Origin: DASXUX01 sp036504595
GTDB lineage: Bacteria > Planctomycetota > SZUA-567 > H5-PLA8
NCBI GenBank assembly: GCA_036504595.1
Contig: DASXUX010000095.1
Span: forward strand, 1-64,000
Direction: 5' to 3'
Length of the DNA: 64,000 nucleotides
Shown here: piece by piece, positions 16,400-24,565 of the stretch
How the letters are laid out: every line of letters begins with the position of its first letter
Numbering within the stretch: the first letter of the stretch is position 1
The notes under the pieces: generated by a model
Databases searched by the model: none
Seen by the model: the letters and a program-made list of their open reading frames with translations, nothing else
Told to the model about the DNA's origin: nothing
Translations under genes and position numbers: made by a program

Positions 16400-17261
16400 G
16401 ATCAGCAGACTTGCAAGCATTCGAGGGTCTCTTGGGCCGCCGGCATATGAAGCAGAGGATGTTCTCATCTATAAGGGGGACTCGCTCGCTCTCATGGCAA
16501 AATTACAGGACTCACCATTCAATCTGACTGTCACCTCCCCGCCTTACAACATCGGTAAAGAATACGAGACTGCCCTGAATTCGGAAGCGTATCTGGGCTG
16601 GTGTGAGACGTGGATCGCCGAGATTTTCCGGCTGACGGCGGAGCATGGGGCCTTTTGGCTAAATCTCGGCTATTTCTCACTTCACGGAAAGGCGAAAGCA
16701 ATCCCGATTGCCTATCTCCTGTGGAACCGAATTCCATTCTATCTTTTGCAGGAGGTGGTGTGGCAGTACGGGGCTGGGGTTGCATCCAGACTGAGTTTCT
16801 CCCCCAGGAACGAGAAATTCCTTTGGTATGTGAAGAACCCCGGTAACTACACCTTCTGCCTTGATGCAGTGAGGGATCCGAATGTTAAGTACCCGAATCA
16901 GAAGAAAAATGGAAAGTTGAAGTGCAATCCGCTCGGGAAAAACCCAGGGGACGTATGGTACTTCCCAAAAGTTACCTCGGGAAAGAACAGAAGCTCCAAA
17001 GAAAGAACTTGTCACCCCGCACAATTCCCTGTCGCCGTGATAGACCGGATCGTGAAAGCATGCAGCCTTCCTGGCGACGTTATTTTTGATCCGTTTCTCG
17101 GTTCCGGCACAGTCGTGGAGGTCGCCATCCAAAACAAACGCAAGGTGGTAGGCTTCGAGCTCAGCGACCGCTACGTTTCAACGGCTGTCGATCGAGTCGA
17201 GAAGGCGTTGTCACGTGCGAAGTACATTGAAGCACAGGGAGTCTTATTCCCCGCTGTTTAG
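16398..17261 (+). CDS. Type II DNA methyltransferase, beta class, likely N4-cytosine
   Basis: A 287-aa site-specific methyltransferase. The catalytic motif IV is TSPPY (46-50), typical of N4-cytosine enzymes such as M.PvuII. The AdoMet-binding motif I is DPFLGSGT (231-238), after a target-recognition region, giving the beta-class order. I prefer the ATG at 16398, because the upstream ATG at 16380 overlaps the probable operator/promoter. It converges with the ScaI-like endonuclease gene and overlaps its end by 18 bp. It should protect host DNA from that enzyme. The module is less GC-rich than its surroundings, suggesting transfer. Confidence 0.9.
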   Translation: MISRLASIRGSLGPPAYEAEDVLIYKGDSLALMAKLQDSPFNLTVTSPPYNIGKEYETALNSEAYLGWCETWIAEIFRLTAEHGAFWLNLGYFSLHGKAKAIPIAYLLWNRIPFYLLQEVVWQYGAGVASRLSFSPRNEKFLWYVKNPGNYTFCLDAVRDPNVKYPNQKKNGKLKCNPLGKNPGDVWYFPKVTSGKNRSSKERTCHPAQFPVAVIDRIVKACSLPGDVIFDPFLGSGTVVEVAIQNKRKVVGFELSDRYVSTAVDRVEKALSRAKYIEAQGVLFPAV

Positions 17262-17840
17262 CGTAATCAGTTTGCTCTGTTCGACGGGTGGAGGAAGCCT
17301 GCACTGCTGGCCGGATTCAGCGTGTTGACCCACCCAATCTGAGTGGTCCAGCCAGCCAAAGCGCACAAGCAACAGTTTGGGCTTTCTATTGAAAGCAGAG
17401 AACTTCTCAAAGTTCAGGGCAAGGTAGTATCCCGACTTCAACTTCTTGCCTTCGGTCGGGACCTGTGCATAGCTTCGGTTCCCGAAAATGCATTTCAGGC
17501 TGGATGAGGTCTTTATCTCTACCGAGAACTTGGCAGGATCGGGGATGTAAACCAAGTCTTTCTCATCACTCGCCTTATCCCCCCTCCACAAGCGCGGGTG
17601 CCTTGTTGCAAGTTCAAGCGGCAGCAACTCGTGAAGAAAGAACCCCATTATCTGGGGTTTCGGGAAGAGATCCTTTCCAATGCGAAAGCCCGATGGTCCG
17701 ATTCTGGACCGAAAGATAGACTCCCAAGTAGAGAACGCAGCTTCAACCAGCTCCTTCCTCTTCAGCGGATGCGCATCTATTAGCTCCTGCGTCTTGGCCT
17801 TCCATTTCTCAAGGGGCAGGCCTTGGTATGGCGATTTCAC
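17244..17840 (-). CDS. ScaI-family type II restriction endonuclease
   Basis: A 198-aa protein recognised by its resemblance to the ScaI restriction endonuclease family, whose founding member cuts AGTACT. Family-like segments are PKPQIMGFFLHELLPLEL, EKDLVYIPD and SVEIKTSS; the D95...E108-I-K110 arrangement gives a PD-(D/E)XK nuclease centre. Other typical segments are KSGYYLALNFEKF and RFGWLDHSDWVGQ. It overlaps the C-protein gene by 4 bp (ATGA), so the two are probably cotranscribed, and it converges with the methyltransferase gene. Recognition of AGTACT is inferred from family, not shown. Confidence 0.85.
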   Translation of the reverse strand: MKSPYQGLPLEKWKAKTQELIDAHPLKRKELVEAAFSTWESIFRSRIGPSGFRIGKDLFPKPQIMGFFLHELLPLELATRHPRLWRGDKASDEKDLVYIPDPAKFSVEIKTSSSLKCIFGNRSYAQVPTEGKKLKSGYYLALNFEKFSAFNRKPKLLLVRFGWLDHSDWVGQHAESGQQCRLPPPVEQSKLITLNSGE

Positions 17841-18064
17841 AAGAGATCCCTCATCAACCTGCTCGGTGTCACCCCTAGAGCGTGCGCAAGCCTCGAGATG
17901 TTTACCAGGCTCACATTCCGCTCCCCGCGCTCAATCGCGCCGACGTAGGTGCGGTGCAGGCCTGCTTCATGCGCTAAAGCTTCTTGAGAAAAACCTCTCT
18001 TGAGGCGTAACGCTCGGACAGCTTCGCCGAAGACTCTCTTTAGCTCGATGCCTGATGTCTTCAT
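17837..18064 (-). CDS. Restriction-modification controller protein (C protein, XRE HTH)
   Basis: A 75-aa protein consisting of one XRE-type helix-turn-helix domain: VRALRLKRGFSQEALAHEAG, HRTYVGAIERGERNVSL, NISRLAHALGVTPSRLM. Size, HTH type and the 4-bp overlap with the endonuclease gene are those of C proteins, which first activate and later repress C-R transcription and tune methyltransferase expression. The ATG at 18064 is chosen over a TTG at 18097. A C-box-like site lies 37 bp upstream at 18101-18119. Confidence 0.88.
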   Translation of the reverse strand: MKTSGIELKRVFGEAVRALRLKRGFSQEALAHEAGLHRTYVGAIERGERNVSLVNISRLAHALGVTPSRLMRDLL

Positions 18065-18100
18065 GTTTGAATTGCACACTACTGGAAGTTGTGACAACGT

Positions 18101-18119
18101 GTCTACAGACTATAAGTAG
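18101..18119 (-). promoter_or_regulatory. C-box-like operator upstream of the C gene
   Basis: On the minus strand this reads CTACTTATAGTCTGTAGAC, close to the C-box style of ACTTATAGTCxxTxGAC known from PvuII-like systems. Part of it, with the adjoining bases to 18122, is identical to 14 bp at the methyltransferase start (16386-16399). It is the likely binding site of the C protein. Confidence 0.65.
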
Positions 18120-18195
18120 CATCCGAGAGCGCTGGGGGGGGGCGAGATGGCTTTACCCCTTTACTCTTTCCCCTCCGCGATGTATCGCTACGTTG

Positions 18196-18318
18196 ATGAA
18201 GAAGAGAATCTCCCGTCCCCGGCGCTACAAGCTCACCGCCTTATTGAAGCGCGTCACGCGCCACAATCGTCATCGCGAAGTGCCCACTGGACGAGCCGTC
18301 GGAAAGGAGGCTTTGTGA
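18196..18318 (+). CDS. MazE-tail microprotein 2, coupled to M14 peptidase gene
   Basis: A 40-aa basic protein: MKKRISRPRRYKLTALLKRV followed by TRHNRHREVPTGRAVGKEAL. The second half is the C-terminal tail of MazE/ChpI-type antitoxins (VTxENxHxExxTGxAVGKE), without the DNA-binding domain. It shares LLKRV(S/T)..NR.RE(I/V)PTG.AVGK with the microprotein at 12440. Its TGA overlaps the GTG start of the M14 peptidase gene (GTGA), and its last codons include that gene's ribosome site. It may therefore act as a translated leader. No toxin gene is adjacent. Confidence 0.6.
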   Translation: MKKRISRPRRYKLTALLKRVTRHNRHREVPTGRAVGKEAL

Positions 18319-19481
18319 GACTCTTGGTCTGCCTTCTCCTCTCTCTCCCTGTCTTCGCCGCCGCCGACGCCCCGCAGTTCGACTGCGACTTTCCCGGCGG
18401 CAATTTCATCCTCGATAAGGCCGAAGGCGACGACGTGTCCTTCCACCAGGATTTGCGCGAAACGGACGGCGACTGGTTCTACTGGTATTTTCGCGTGCGG
18501 AATGCGGGCGGGCGAACGCTGACGTTTCATCTGACGAAGGGAAACCACATTGGCGCGCGCGGGCCGGCGGTAAGCGACGATGGCGGGAAGACGTTTCGCT
18601 GGCTGGGGCTGTCTGCCGTGAAGGACGGAACGTTCAGCTACACGTTTGCGGCGGATGCCGCGGACGTGCGCTTTTCGGTCGCGATGCCATATCAGGAAAC
18701 GAACTGGAAAGCATTTTTACAGAAGATCGGCAACCGGCCAGAACTCAAGGCCGAGGTGCTCTGCAAGAGCCCCAAGGGGCGCGATGTCGAGATGCTTCAT
18801 GTCGGAAAACTGGACGGCGGCGCGAAGCACCGTGTGGCGATCACGTGCCGCCATCATGCGTGCGAGATGATGGCCAGCTTCGAGCTGGAAGGCATCCTCG
18901 AAGGCGTGCTCGCCGATGATGAAACGGGCAAGTGGCTGCGCGAGAACGTCGAATTTCTGATTTTGCCATTCATGGACAAAGACGGCGTCGAAGACGGGCT
19001 GCAGGGCAAGAACCGCAAGCCGCACGATCCGAATCGCGACTACATGGGCGAGAGCATTTATCCAAGTGTTGCGGCCGTGAAGAAACTCGTGCCGGAATGG
19101 TCGGGCGGAAAGCTGCGCATCCTCCTGGACCTGCATTGCCCGTATCTGAAAGGTGGCGCGAATGAAAACATCCACCTGGTCGGCGGACCCAACCCGGCGA
19201 TTTGGGAACGCGCGCAGCGCTTCGGCGAGATTTTGCAGCGCGTCCAGCGCGGACCGCTCGTTTATCGAACCCAGGACAATGTCGCTCACGGCCAGACGTG
19301 GAATACGCTGAAAGAGCCGCGTTCGGTTGGCATCTGGGCCGCTGAACTGCCTGGCATCAGTTTCGCAACAAGCCTCGAATTTCCATACGCGAACGTGCGC
19401 GACAAAGACGTCACGCCCGAAACCGCGCGGGCGTTCGGGCACGACGTCGCGGCGGCATTTGCGGAGTACCTGAAGCAGTAA
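18315..19481 (+). CDS. Secreted M14-family zinc carboxypeptidase-like protein
   Basis: A 388-aa protein with a Sec signal (residues 1-18, LLVCLLLSLPVFAAADA). An N-terminal beta domain (about 20-150) resembles the extra domain of cytosolic-carboxypeptidase-like M14 enzymes. The catalytic part follows: the zinc site CRHHACEMMASFELEG (H-x-x-E), the substrate-binding NRDYMG, LLDLHCPY for the third ligand and the late glutamate in SLEFPYAN. It should remove C-terminal residues from peptides in the periplasm. GTG 18315 with AAAGGAGG is chosen; the upstream part of the frame belongs to the overlapping microprotein. Confidence 0.83.
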   Translation: MRLLVCLLLSLPVFAAADAPQFDCDFPGGNFILDKAEGDDVSFHQDLRETDGDWFYWYFRVRNAGGRTLTFHLTKGNHIGARGPAVSDDGGKTFRWLGLSAVKDGTFSYTFAADAADVRFSVAMPYQETNWKAFLQKIGNRPELKAEVLCKSPKGRDVEMLHVGKLDGGAKHRVAITCRHHACEMMASFELEGILEGVLADDETGKWLRENVEFLILPFMDKDGVEDGLQGKNRKPHDPNRDYMGESIYPSVAAVKKLVPEWSGGKLRILLDLHCPYLKGGANENIHLVGGPNPAIWERAQRFGEILQRVQRGPLVYRTQDNVAHGQTWNTLKEPRSVGIWAAELPGISFATSLEFPYANVRDKDVTPETARAFGHDVAAAFAEYLKQ

Positions 19482-19545
19482 GGTGGCACGCTTGCGGTCG
19501 CGCTGTTCGTTTGGCGCGGCCTCAAACGTGCGGGCGCGTAGGCGA
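19482..19545. repeat. Family C repeat
   Basis: Begins directly after the stop codon with GGTGGCACGCTTGCGGTCGC and ends with the imperfect inverse GCGCGGCCTCAAACGTGC. The arrangement is the same as at 51985-52054. Confidence 0.65.
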
Positions 19546-19566
19546 CGAGTAAGCGGCCCGGCAAAA

Positions 19567-19620
19567 CCCTCTCCCCCGCCGGGGAGAGGGTGGCGAGCGT
19601 AGCGAGCCGGGTGAGGGGTC
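19567..19620. repeat. Family B repeat, variant with internal hairpin
   Basis: CCCTCTCCCCCGCCGGGGAG followed by AGGG and then GTGAGGGGTC, with a GGCGAGCGTAGCGAGCC hairpin inserted between the two halves. It lies in the spacer upstream of kdsA. Confidence 0.7.
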
Positions 19621-19757
19621 GCCGTGCACCACCGATAACGACTTTCTCGACTTACAGCGCGGCTACGCAACCCATGCGTGCCACCGCCTTGAAAGTGGCT
19701 GGCAAATTCGGCGCGCGATGCCTAAACTTCGCAGCGGATTTGGCGAGGAGCTGCGAC

Positions 19758-20663
19758 GTGAAGACACGAACCATCGACGTGGCCGGGGTCAAAATGGGAG
19801 GCGGCAACCCGCTGTTTTTGATCGCGGGGCCCTGCGTCATCGAAAGCTATGAGCACTGCCTGGAGACAGCCCGGCAACTCAAGCGGATCGCGGCCGAAGC
19901 GCAGTTCCCGCTGATCTTCAAGTCTTCGTTCGACAAAGCCAATCGCACCTCCGCCGACAGTTTTCGCGGCGTCGGCATGCTCGAAGGCTTGAAAATCCTG
20001 GCGGCAATCAAGAAAGAACTGCAGGTTCCGATCCTCACGGATGTGCACGAACCCAACCAGTGCGAACTGGTCGCCGAAACAGCCGACATCCTGCAGATCC
20101 CTGCCTTCCTCTGCCGTCAGACCGATCTGCTGGTCGCCGCGGGGCGCACCGGACACTGCGTGAACGTGAAGAAAGGCCAGTTCCTCGCGCCCGGCGACAT
20201 GCGCAACGTCATCGAAAAACTTCGGGCGACCGACAACGAAGACATCATGCTGACCGAACGCGGAACATCCTTCGGCTATCACTATCTCGTCAATGACATG
20301 CGCGCGCTGCCGGCCATGCGCAGGCTCGGCTTCCCAGTCGTCTTCGATGCGACGCATTCGGTGCAAATGCCCGGCGGAATGGGAACCGCTTCCGGCGGCG
20401 AACGTCAATATATCCCAGCGCTGGCACGCGCGGCAGTCGCAGCGGGCGTGGATGGCGTGTTCCTGGAAGTCCATCCAACACCGGAGAAGGCGCTCTCCGA
20501 TGGCGCGACGCAGCTTCACATCCGCAATCTGCCGCCGTTGCTGAAGGTGCTTCGAGCCATCGAGGCGGCCGTTCGTACCGCGGTGGAAGAAGAGGAATTC
20601 GACAGCGGCCTGCGCACGCCCGGGATGACCGGCACGTTCACCAATCTGCCCAAGACTTCATAG
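19758..20663 (+). CDS. kdsA: 3-deoxy-8-phosphooctulonate synthase
   Basis: A 301-aa DAHP/KDO8P-type aldolase that joins phosphoenolpyruvate and arabinose 5-phosphate for the KDO part of lipopolysaccharide. Motifs: LIAGPCVIES at the N-terminus, FKSSFDKANRTS (KANRT loop), VPILTDVHE, LQIPAFLCRQTDLL, NVKKGQFLAP, ERGTSFGYHYLVNDMR and FDATHSVQMPG (the CN/D-type metal region). The GTG at 19758 is preceded by GAGGAG. FolC is encoded 6 bp downstream, and lpxA and plsC are close by, so this is an envelope-biosynthesis neighbourhood and evidence of an outer membrane. Confidence 0.96.
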   Translation: MKTRTIDVAGVKMGGGNPLFLIAGPCVIESYEHCLETARQLKRIAAEAQFPLIFKSSFDKANRTSADSFRGVGMLEGLKILAAIKKELQVPILTDVHEPNQCELVAETADILQIPAFLCRQTDLLVAAGRTGHCVNVKKGQFLAPGDMRNVIEKLRATDNEDIMLTERGTSFGYHYLVNDMRALPAMRRLGFPVVFDATHSVQMPGGMGTASGGERQYIPALARAAVAAGVDGVFLEVHPTPEKALSDGATQLHIRNLPPLLKVLRAIEAAVRTAVEEEEFDSGLRTPGMTGTFTNLPKTS

Positions 20664-20669
20664 CGCTCC

Positions 20670-22037
20670 ATGGACTACACGCAGGCTCTGGAATACCTTG
20701 ACGGCTTCGTCAACTTTGAGCGCACCGCGCCCACCCGCGCGACGCGCACAAAGATATCGCTCGACCGAGTCCGCGAACTGGCGGCGCGGCTGGGCAATCC
20801 GCAGGACACCTTCCCCACCCTGCACGTCGCCGGCACCAAGGGCAAGGGCTCAACGTGCGCGTTCGCTCAAGCGATCCTCTCTGCCGCCGGGCTAAAGGCG
20901 GGACTGTACACATCCCCGCATCTGCAGGATGTGCGCGAGCGCATTCAACTCGGCTCGCAGATGATTCCTCAGGAGGACTTTGCGCGTTTGCTTTCGGACT
21001 GCGTGCCGACGCTGGAAATCATGCGCCATCCGCCCAAGGGCGAACGCCGGCCGACGTATTTTGAAGTATTGACCCATCTGGCGTTCTCGTGGTTCGCGGA
21101 ACAGAAGGTCGATGTTGCGGTCGTTGAGGTCGGATTGGGCGGGCGCCTGGATGCGACGAATATCATCCGGCCCGTTGCCTGCGCGATTACGAACATCAGC
21201 CTAGATCACCAGGCGATTCTGGGCGATACGCTCCGTGAAATCGCGCGCGAAAAAGCCGGCATTCTCAAGCCCGGCGCGCCAGTCGTGGTTGCCCCGCAAT
21301 TGCCGGACGTCGCGGCGGCCATTGAGGAGTGTGCGCGCGCGGCCGACACGCGGCTGGACCGCATCGGCACGGAGCTAACGCTCAAGGTCTCGAATGCCGC
21401 TCCGGACAACGGCTGGCACGGGCCCGACGCAGAGTTGTCCGCGCCCGAAGGCGAGACGTATCGCGCGAAACTTGGACTGCGCGGAACTCATCAGGCGGAG
21501 AACTGGGCGCTGGCGGTACGGCTGAGCGACATTTTCTATCGCAAGAAGTTCGATTTACCTCTGCCGCAGGCGGCCGTCGCGGAAGGTTCTGAAAAAGTGC
21601 ATTGGCCGGGGCGGCTGGAGGAACTGCCTCAGCAGGCCGGTCCGCGTATTTTTCTGGACGGAGCGCACAACGATCATTCGCTGCGTACAGTGCTGCGTGA
21701 ATTGCGCTCGGGCCTAGGAGCAAAGCGCGAACTTACTGTTGTCTTCGGATGCGCGAAAGACAAAGACTTGGGCGCGATGCTGAACGTTCTTCACGACGAA
21801 CGCATCAACGACGTCCTCTTCACGCATTCGGGCAACTCGCGCGCGAGAGATCCGGAGTCGATGGCCGCCGAATGGCGACGGCTGACCCATCAGCAGGCGC
21901 TGGTCTCGCCGAGTTGCATCGAGGCGCTCGATGACGCGCGGCGCGTGGCGGGAAAGCACGCGGCCGTTCTCGTCACCGGCTCACTCTATCTCGTCGGCGC
22001 CGTCAAGGTCGCCCTCGAAGCGCGTCGCAAGAAATAG
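20670..22037 (+). CDS. folC: Folylpolyglutamate synthase / dihydrofolate synthase
   Basis: A 455-aa Mur-ligase-like ATP-dependent enzyme adding glutamate to (dihydro)folate. Motifs: VAGTKGKGSTCAFAQAIL (P-loop), GLYTSPHLQDVRERI, VEVGLGGRLDATNI, ITNISLDHQAILGDTLREIA and FLDGAHNDHSLRT in the C-terminal domain. Length is typical (about 420-450 aa). The gene begins 6 bp after kdsA, so the two probably share a transcript. Confidence 0.95.
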   Translation: MDYTQALEYLDGFVNFERTAPTRATRTKISLDRVRELAARLGNPQDTFPTLHVAGTKGKGSTCAFAQAILSAAGLKAGLYTSPHLQDVRERIQLGSQMIPQEDFARLLSDCVPTLEIMRHPPKGERRPTYFEVLTHLAFSWFAEQKVDVAVVEVGLGGRLDATNIIRPVACAITNISLDHQAILGDTLREIAREKAGILKPGAPVVVAPQLPDVAAAIEECARAADTRLDRIGTELTLKVSNAAPDNGWHGPDAELSAPEGETYRAKLGLRGTHQAENWALAVRLSDIFYRKKFDLPLPQAAVAEGSEKVHWPGRLEELPQQAGPRIFLDGAHNDHSLRTVLRELRSGLGAKRELTVVFGCAKDKDLGAMLNVLHDERINDVLFTHSGNSRARDPESMAAEWRRLTHQQALVSPSCIEALDDARRVAGKHAAVLVTGSLYLVGAVKVALEARRKK

Positions 22038-22090
22038 AAAATTTCCGCGCCCCTTCGGCGCTTCTCCGCGTCTCTGCGCTTAAGAAAAGC

Positions 22091-22795
22091 TTACTGTTCG
22101 CGTTTGCCGTCGTACCACAGTTCCAGGCCTTCGCGTTTTTGGACGCCGGCGCGGCCCTGTATTCCCAGGCGCAAGAAAATCCCGGCCATGCCCAGCGGAG
22201 AATAACGCTTCAGCTTTCGACCGGAAGTAATCACCGGCGCCTTCAACAGAACAAAGCGGCCCTGGCGTTTCAGAGCGCGGCTGAGGTGGATTTCTTCGCT
22301 GGCAAAGTAGCGTTCGTCAAAGCCATTGATCGCCTGGAACGCATCGCGCTTTACAAAGATGAAACAGCCGGCGGCCCAGCGTGCGACTTGAAAATAGAAG
22401 AACGTGAACACGCGCACAAACACGCGCTGGAAAAAACCTGGGCGGAAATCGAAGTCCACAAATGCGCCGCCGCCGATGGCTCCGTCCGCCAGCGCGTCCA
22501 GGGCGGCGCGAAGAACTTCCGGCGGCAGGATGCTATCGGCGTCCAGAAAAACAAAGATGTCGCCTTCGGCTTCGCGCGCGCCGGCGTTGCGCACAGCGGC
22601 AATCTGGCGCTTGTGGACGTCGATCACGCGGGCGCCGTGAGCGTGGGCGATCTCGGCGGTGCGGTCTGCGGAGGCATCATTGACGACGATGATTTCAAAG
22701 GGCTGCCCGCAATCGCGCGCGGCGGCCTGGATGGAATCGACGGCCGCGCCGACCATGGCTTCTTCGTTGTAGGCGGGGAGGATGAACGAAATCAT
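22091..22795 (-). CDS. Glycosyltransferase family 2
   Basis: A 234-aa GT-A fold transferase: SFILPAYNEEAMVGAAVDSI at the N-terminus, FEIIVVNDASADRTAEIA, and the metal-binding DxD-like FLDADSILPPE, followed by an acceptor region with FDERYFASEEIHLSRALKRQG (the ED/E-type box, given here over its length limit in parts: FDERYFASEE, IHLSRALKRQG). It has no strong membrane anchor apart from a hydrophobic segment near 120. The donor and acceptor are unknown; the lpxA, kdsA and plsC neighbourhood suggests envelope glycan or lipid glycosylation. ATG 22795 is preferred to GTG 22810. Confidence 0.87.
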   Translation of the reverse strand: MISFILPAYNEEAMVGAAVDSIQAAARDCGQPFEIIVVNDASADRTAEIAHAHGARVIDVHKRQIAAVRNAGAREAEGDIFVFLDADSILPPEVLRAALDALADGAIGGGAFVDFDFRPGFFQRVFVRVFTFFYFQVARWAAGCFIFVKRDAFQAINGFDERYFASEEIHLSRALKRQGRFVLLKAPVITSGRKLKRYSPLGMAGIFLRLGIQGRAGVQKREGLELWYDGKREQ

Positions 22796-22837
22796 CGAGC
22801 GGTTCTTCACTTTCGAAATTCACGAGCGCCACGGGGG

Positions 22838-22928
22838 AGCGGGTATAGGGTCCCGGGCCTCGGGTATGGGGATGGCTTTCTCGTCACAAGCAACACCCAT
22901 ACCCGATACCCCATACCCGATACCCGCT
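22838..22928. repeat. Inverted word array (GGGTATGGGG/CCCCATACCC)
   Basis: GGGTATAGGG and GGGTATGGGGA words (22838-22872), then the complementary CCCATACCCGATACCCC words (22890-22926). They form a potential long hairpin in the spacer between the glycosyltransferase and lpxA genes. The same word is used at 28205-28298. Confidence 0.8.
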
Positions 22929-22978
22929 GTTCGAGGAGCACAAAACGCGTCCACATCCGTGAAACGCCACGAACCCGC

Positions 22979-23794
22979 TCAATCTTCCTCAGTGAGGATC
23001 CGGGCGCTGCGGCGGCTGCCGGCGAAGTAGCGGCACAGGCCGCGGCGGCTCGCGGCGCTCAAGAAATCCACCCAGTATGCCACGGCGGGGCTGCGGAACG
23101 CGCTGCGCAAGCGCTGCAGGGCTTCCTTTAGGTCCAGACCGCTGCGGTAAAGAATTTTGTACGCGGCCTTGATCTCGGCTCGGTCGTCGGGCGTCAGATA
23201 GCTGGCTCGCCGCAGGCCGACGGTGTTGAGCGTCGTCACCGCGTTGACGCCGTCGCCGATCAGGTACGGCGGAACATCCATGCCGAAGCGCGAGCCGCCG
23301 GATAGAATCGCCAGGCGTCCGACGCGCACGAACTGATGAATCACGACGTTGCCTGAAATGACAGCGCCATCGCCGACCTGCACGTAGCCGGCCAGCAAAG
23401 CCCCGTTGGCCATGATCACGCTGGAACCAACGCGGCAATTGTGAGCGACATGGCTGCCGACCATCAGGTACGATCGGTCGCCGACGAACGTCGGGAATTC
23501 GCCGACCGAGCCGTGGATCGTCGCGTTCTCGCGCACGACGACATCTTCGCCGAGAACGGTGCTGACCGGTTCGCCCTTGTGCGAGAAATCCTGCGGGAGA
23601 TGGCCGATCACGGCGTTCATGTGGATGTCGCAGCCGCGACCCAATTCGGTGCCCGGACACAGGTGCGCTCGCGCGCGAATGCGGCAGCCGGGGCCGACCT
23701 TCACGCCGTCTTCGATGATTGCGTACGGGCCGACTTCAACGGCACTTCCCAGTTCGGCCCGGCTTGAAATTATTGCGCTTGGATGAATGCTCAT
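22979..23794 (-). CDS. lpxA: Acyl-ACP--UDP-N-acetylglucosamine O-acyltransferase
   Basis: A 271-aa left-handed beta-helix acyltransferase, first step of lipid A synthesis. Hexapeptide turns run through residues 1-190 (IHPSAIISSRAELGSAVEVG, IIEDGVKVGPGCRI, MNAVIGHLPQDFSHKG, VVRENATIHGSVG). The catalytic His region appears in GSHVAHNCRVG, and the C-terminal helical domain has VGLRRASYLTPDDRAEIKAAY. ATG 23794 fits the family start MSIHPSAIIS. It is transcribed divergently from pyrE. With kdsA it shows that the organism builds an LPS-type outer membrane. Confidence 0.96.
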   Translation of the reverse strand: MSIHPSAIISSRAELGSAVEVGPYAIIEDGVKVGPGCRIRARAHLCPGTELGRGCDIHMNAVIGHLPQDFSHKGEPVSTVLGEDVVVRENATIHGSVGEFPTFVGDRSYLMVGSHVAHNCRVGSSVIMANGALLAGYVQVGDGAVISGNVVIHQFVRVGRLAILSGGSRFGMDVPPYLIGDGVNAVTTLNTVGLRRASYLTPDDRAEIKAAYKILYRSGLDLKEALQRLRSAFRSPAVAYWVDFLSAASRRGLCRYFAGSRRSARILTEED

Positions 23795-23877
23795 GATTAG
23801 GTACTTTAGTGGCGCGATGCGTGAATTCAAAAGTCAATTTGGTGGTCTGGCCATTGGTTATTGAAGGAGAACGCCTG

Positions 23878-24498
23878 GTGAGCACGAACTGGCAGAAAAC
23901 GTTTCAAGAACACGGGGCAATTTGGGTTCATGACGGCAGGGCCTCGCGGCCGCACGCTCTGCTGACCAGCGGGCTGCATTCGGATGGGTTTGTGAATTGC
24001 ACGCTCGTGACGCAGCACCCGGGCGTGCTGCAGCAGATCGTTTCTTCCAGCGACGGACTGGCGGCGCAATTTCCGGCTGAAGAAGTGGACTGCGTTGTAG
24101 GGTCGGCTTTCGGAGCGATCACGCTGGCGTATGCGGTCGCACTGCAGCTTAAGGCGCGCGCTGCATTCACCGAAAAAGACGGTGAGGGAATGAAACTGGC
24201 GCGCTTCGAAATCGGCCCGAAGGAGAAAGTCCTGGTCGTTGAAGACACGATCTCGACGGGCGGTTCGACGCTGAAAACGATTGAAGGCATTCAAAAAGCC
24301 GGCGTTCCGGCGGACAACATCCTGCCGTACATCGTGTGCCTGGTGAACCGTTCCGGGTCGGACACACTGGCCGGCCGAACGATCCGGCCGCTGATCAAGC
24401 TGAACATTCACACCTGGCAACCGGCGGAATGTCCGCTGTGCAAGGCGGGTTCGCAATCGGTGCGGCCGAAGTCGCATTGGCGCGAACTAGTCGGATAA
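23878..24498 (+). CDS. pyrE: Orotate phosphoribosyltransferase-like protein
   Basis: A 206-aa type I phosphoribosyltransferase. The PRPP-binding motif VLVVEDTISTGGSTLKTI is clear, and HALLTSGLHSDGFVNCTLV matches the OPRT N-terminal region, as does ARAAFTEKD. It should form OMP from orotate and PRPP in pyrimidine synthesis. The C-terminal tail, with CPLCKAGSQSVRPKSHWREL, carries a CxxC pair unusual for bacterial PyrE but seen in some divergent members. GTG 23878 with AAGGAGA upstream is chosen over the longer frame. Confidence 0.85.
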   Translation: MSTNWQKTFQEHGAIWVHDGRASRPHALLTSGLHSDGFVNCTLVTQHPGVLQQIVSSSDGLAAQFPAEEVDCVVGSAFGAITLAYAVALQLKARAAFTEKDGEGMKLARFEIGPKEKVLVVEDTISTGGSTLKTIEGIQKAGVPADNILPYIVCLVNRSGSDTLAGRTIRPLIKLNIHTWQPAECPLCKAGSQSVRPKSHWRELVG

Positions 24499-24505
24499 AA
24501 CGATT

Positions 24506-24536
24506 TTGGATTTTAGATTTTTGATTTTGGATTGCG
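24506..24536. repeat. Word array (TTTTGGATTTTAGA)
   Basis: AT-rich copies of GATTTT/GGATTTTAGATTTTTG between pyrE and the plsC-like gene, a sharp base-composition contrast to the surrounding GC-rich DNA. A related TTTCGGATTTCGG array lies at 44055-44095. Confidence 0.65.
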
Positions 24537-24565
24537 GATCTAGCGGATCAACGCTCGTAGCACGA

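Noticed and set aside
18055..18318. 87-codon frame as the full-length version of MazE-tail microprotein 2
   Set aside because: Its upstream part runs through the C-box and C-gene promoter region and shows no AbrB-like domain; similarity to the paralogue begins at the ATG at 18196.
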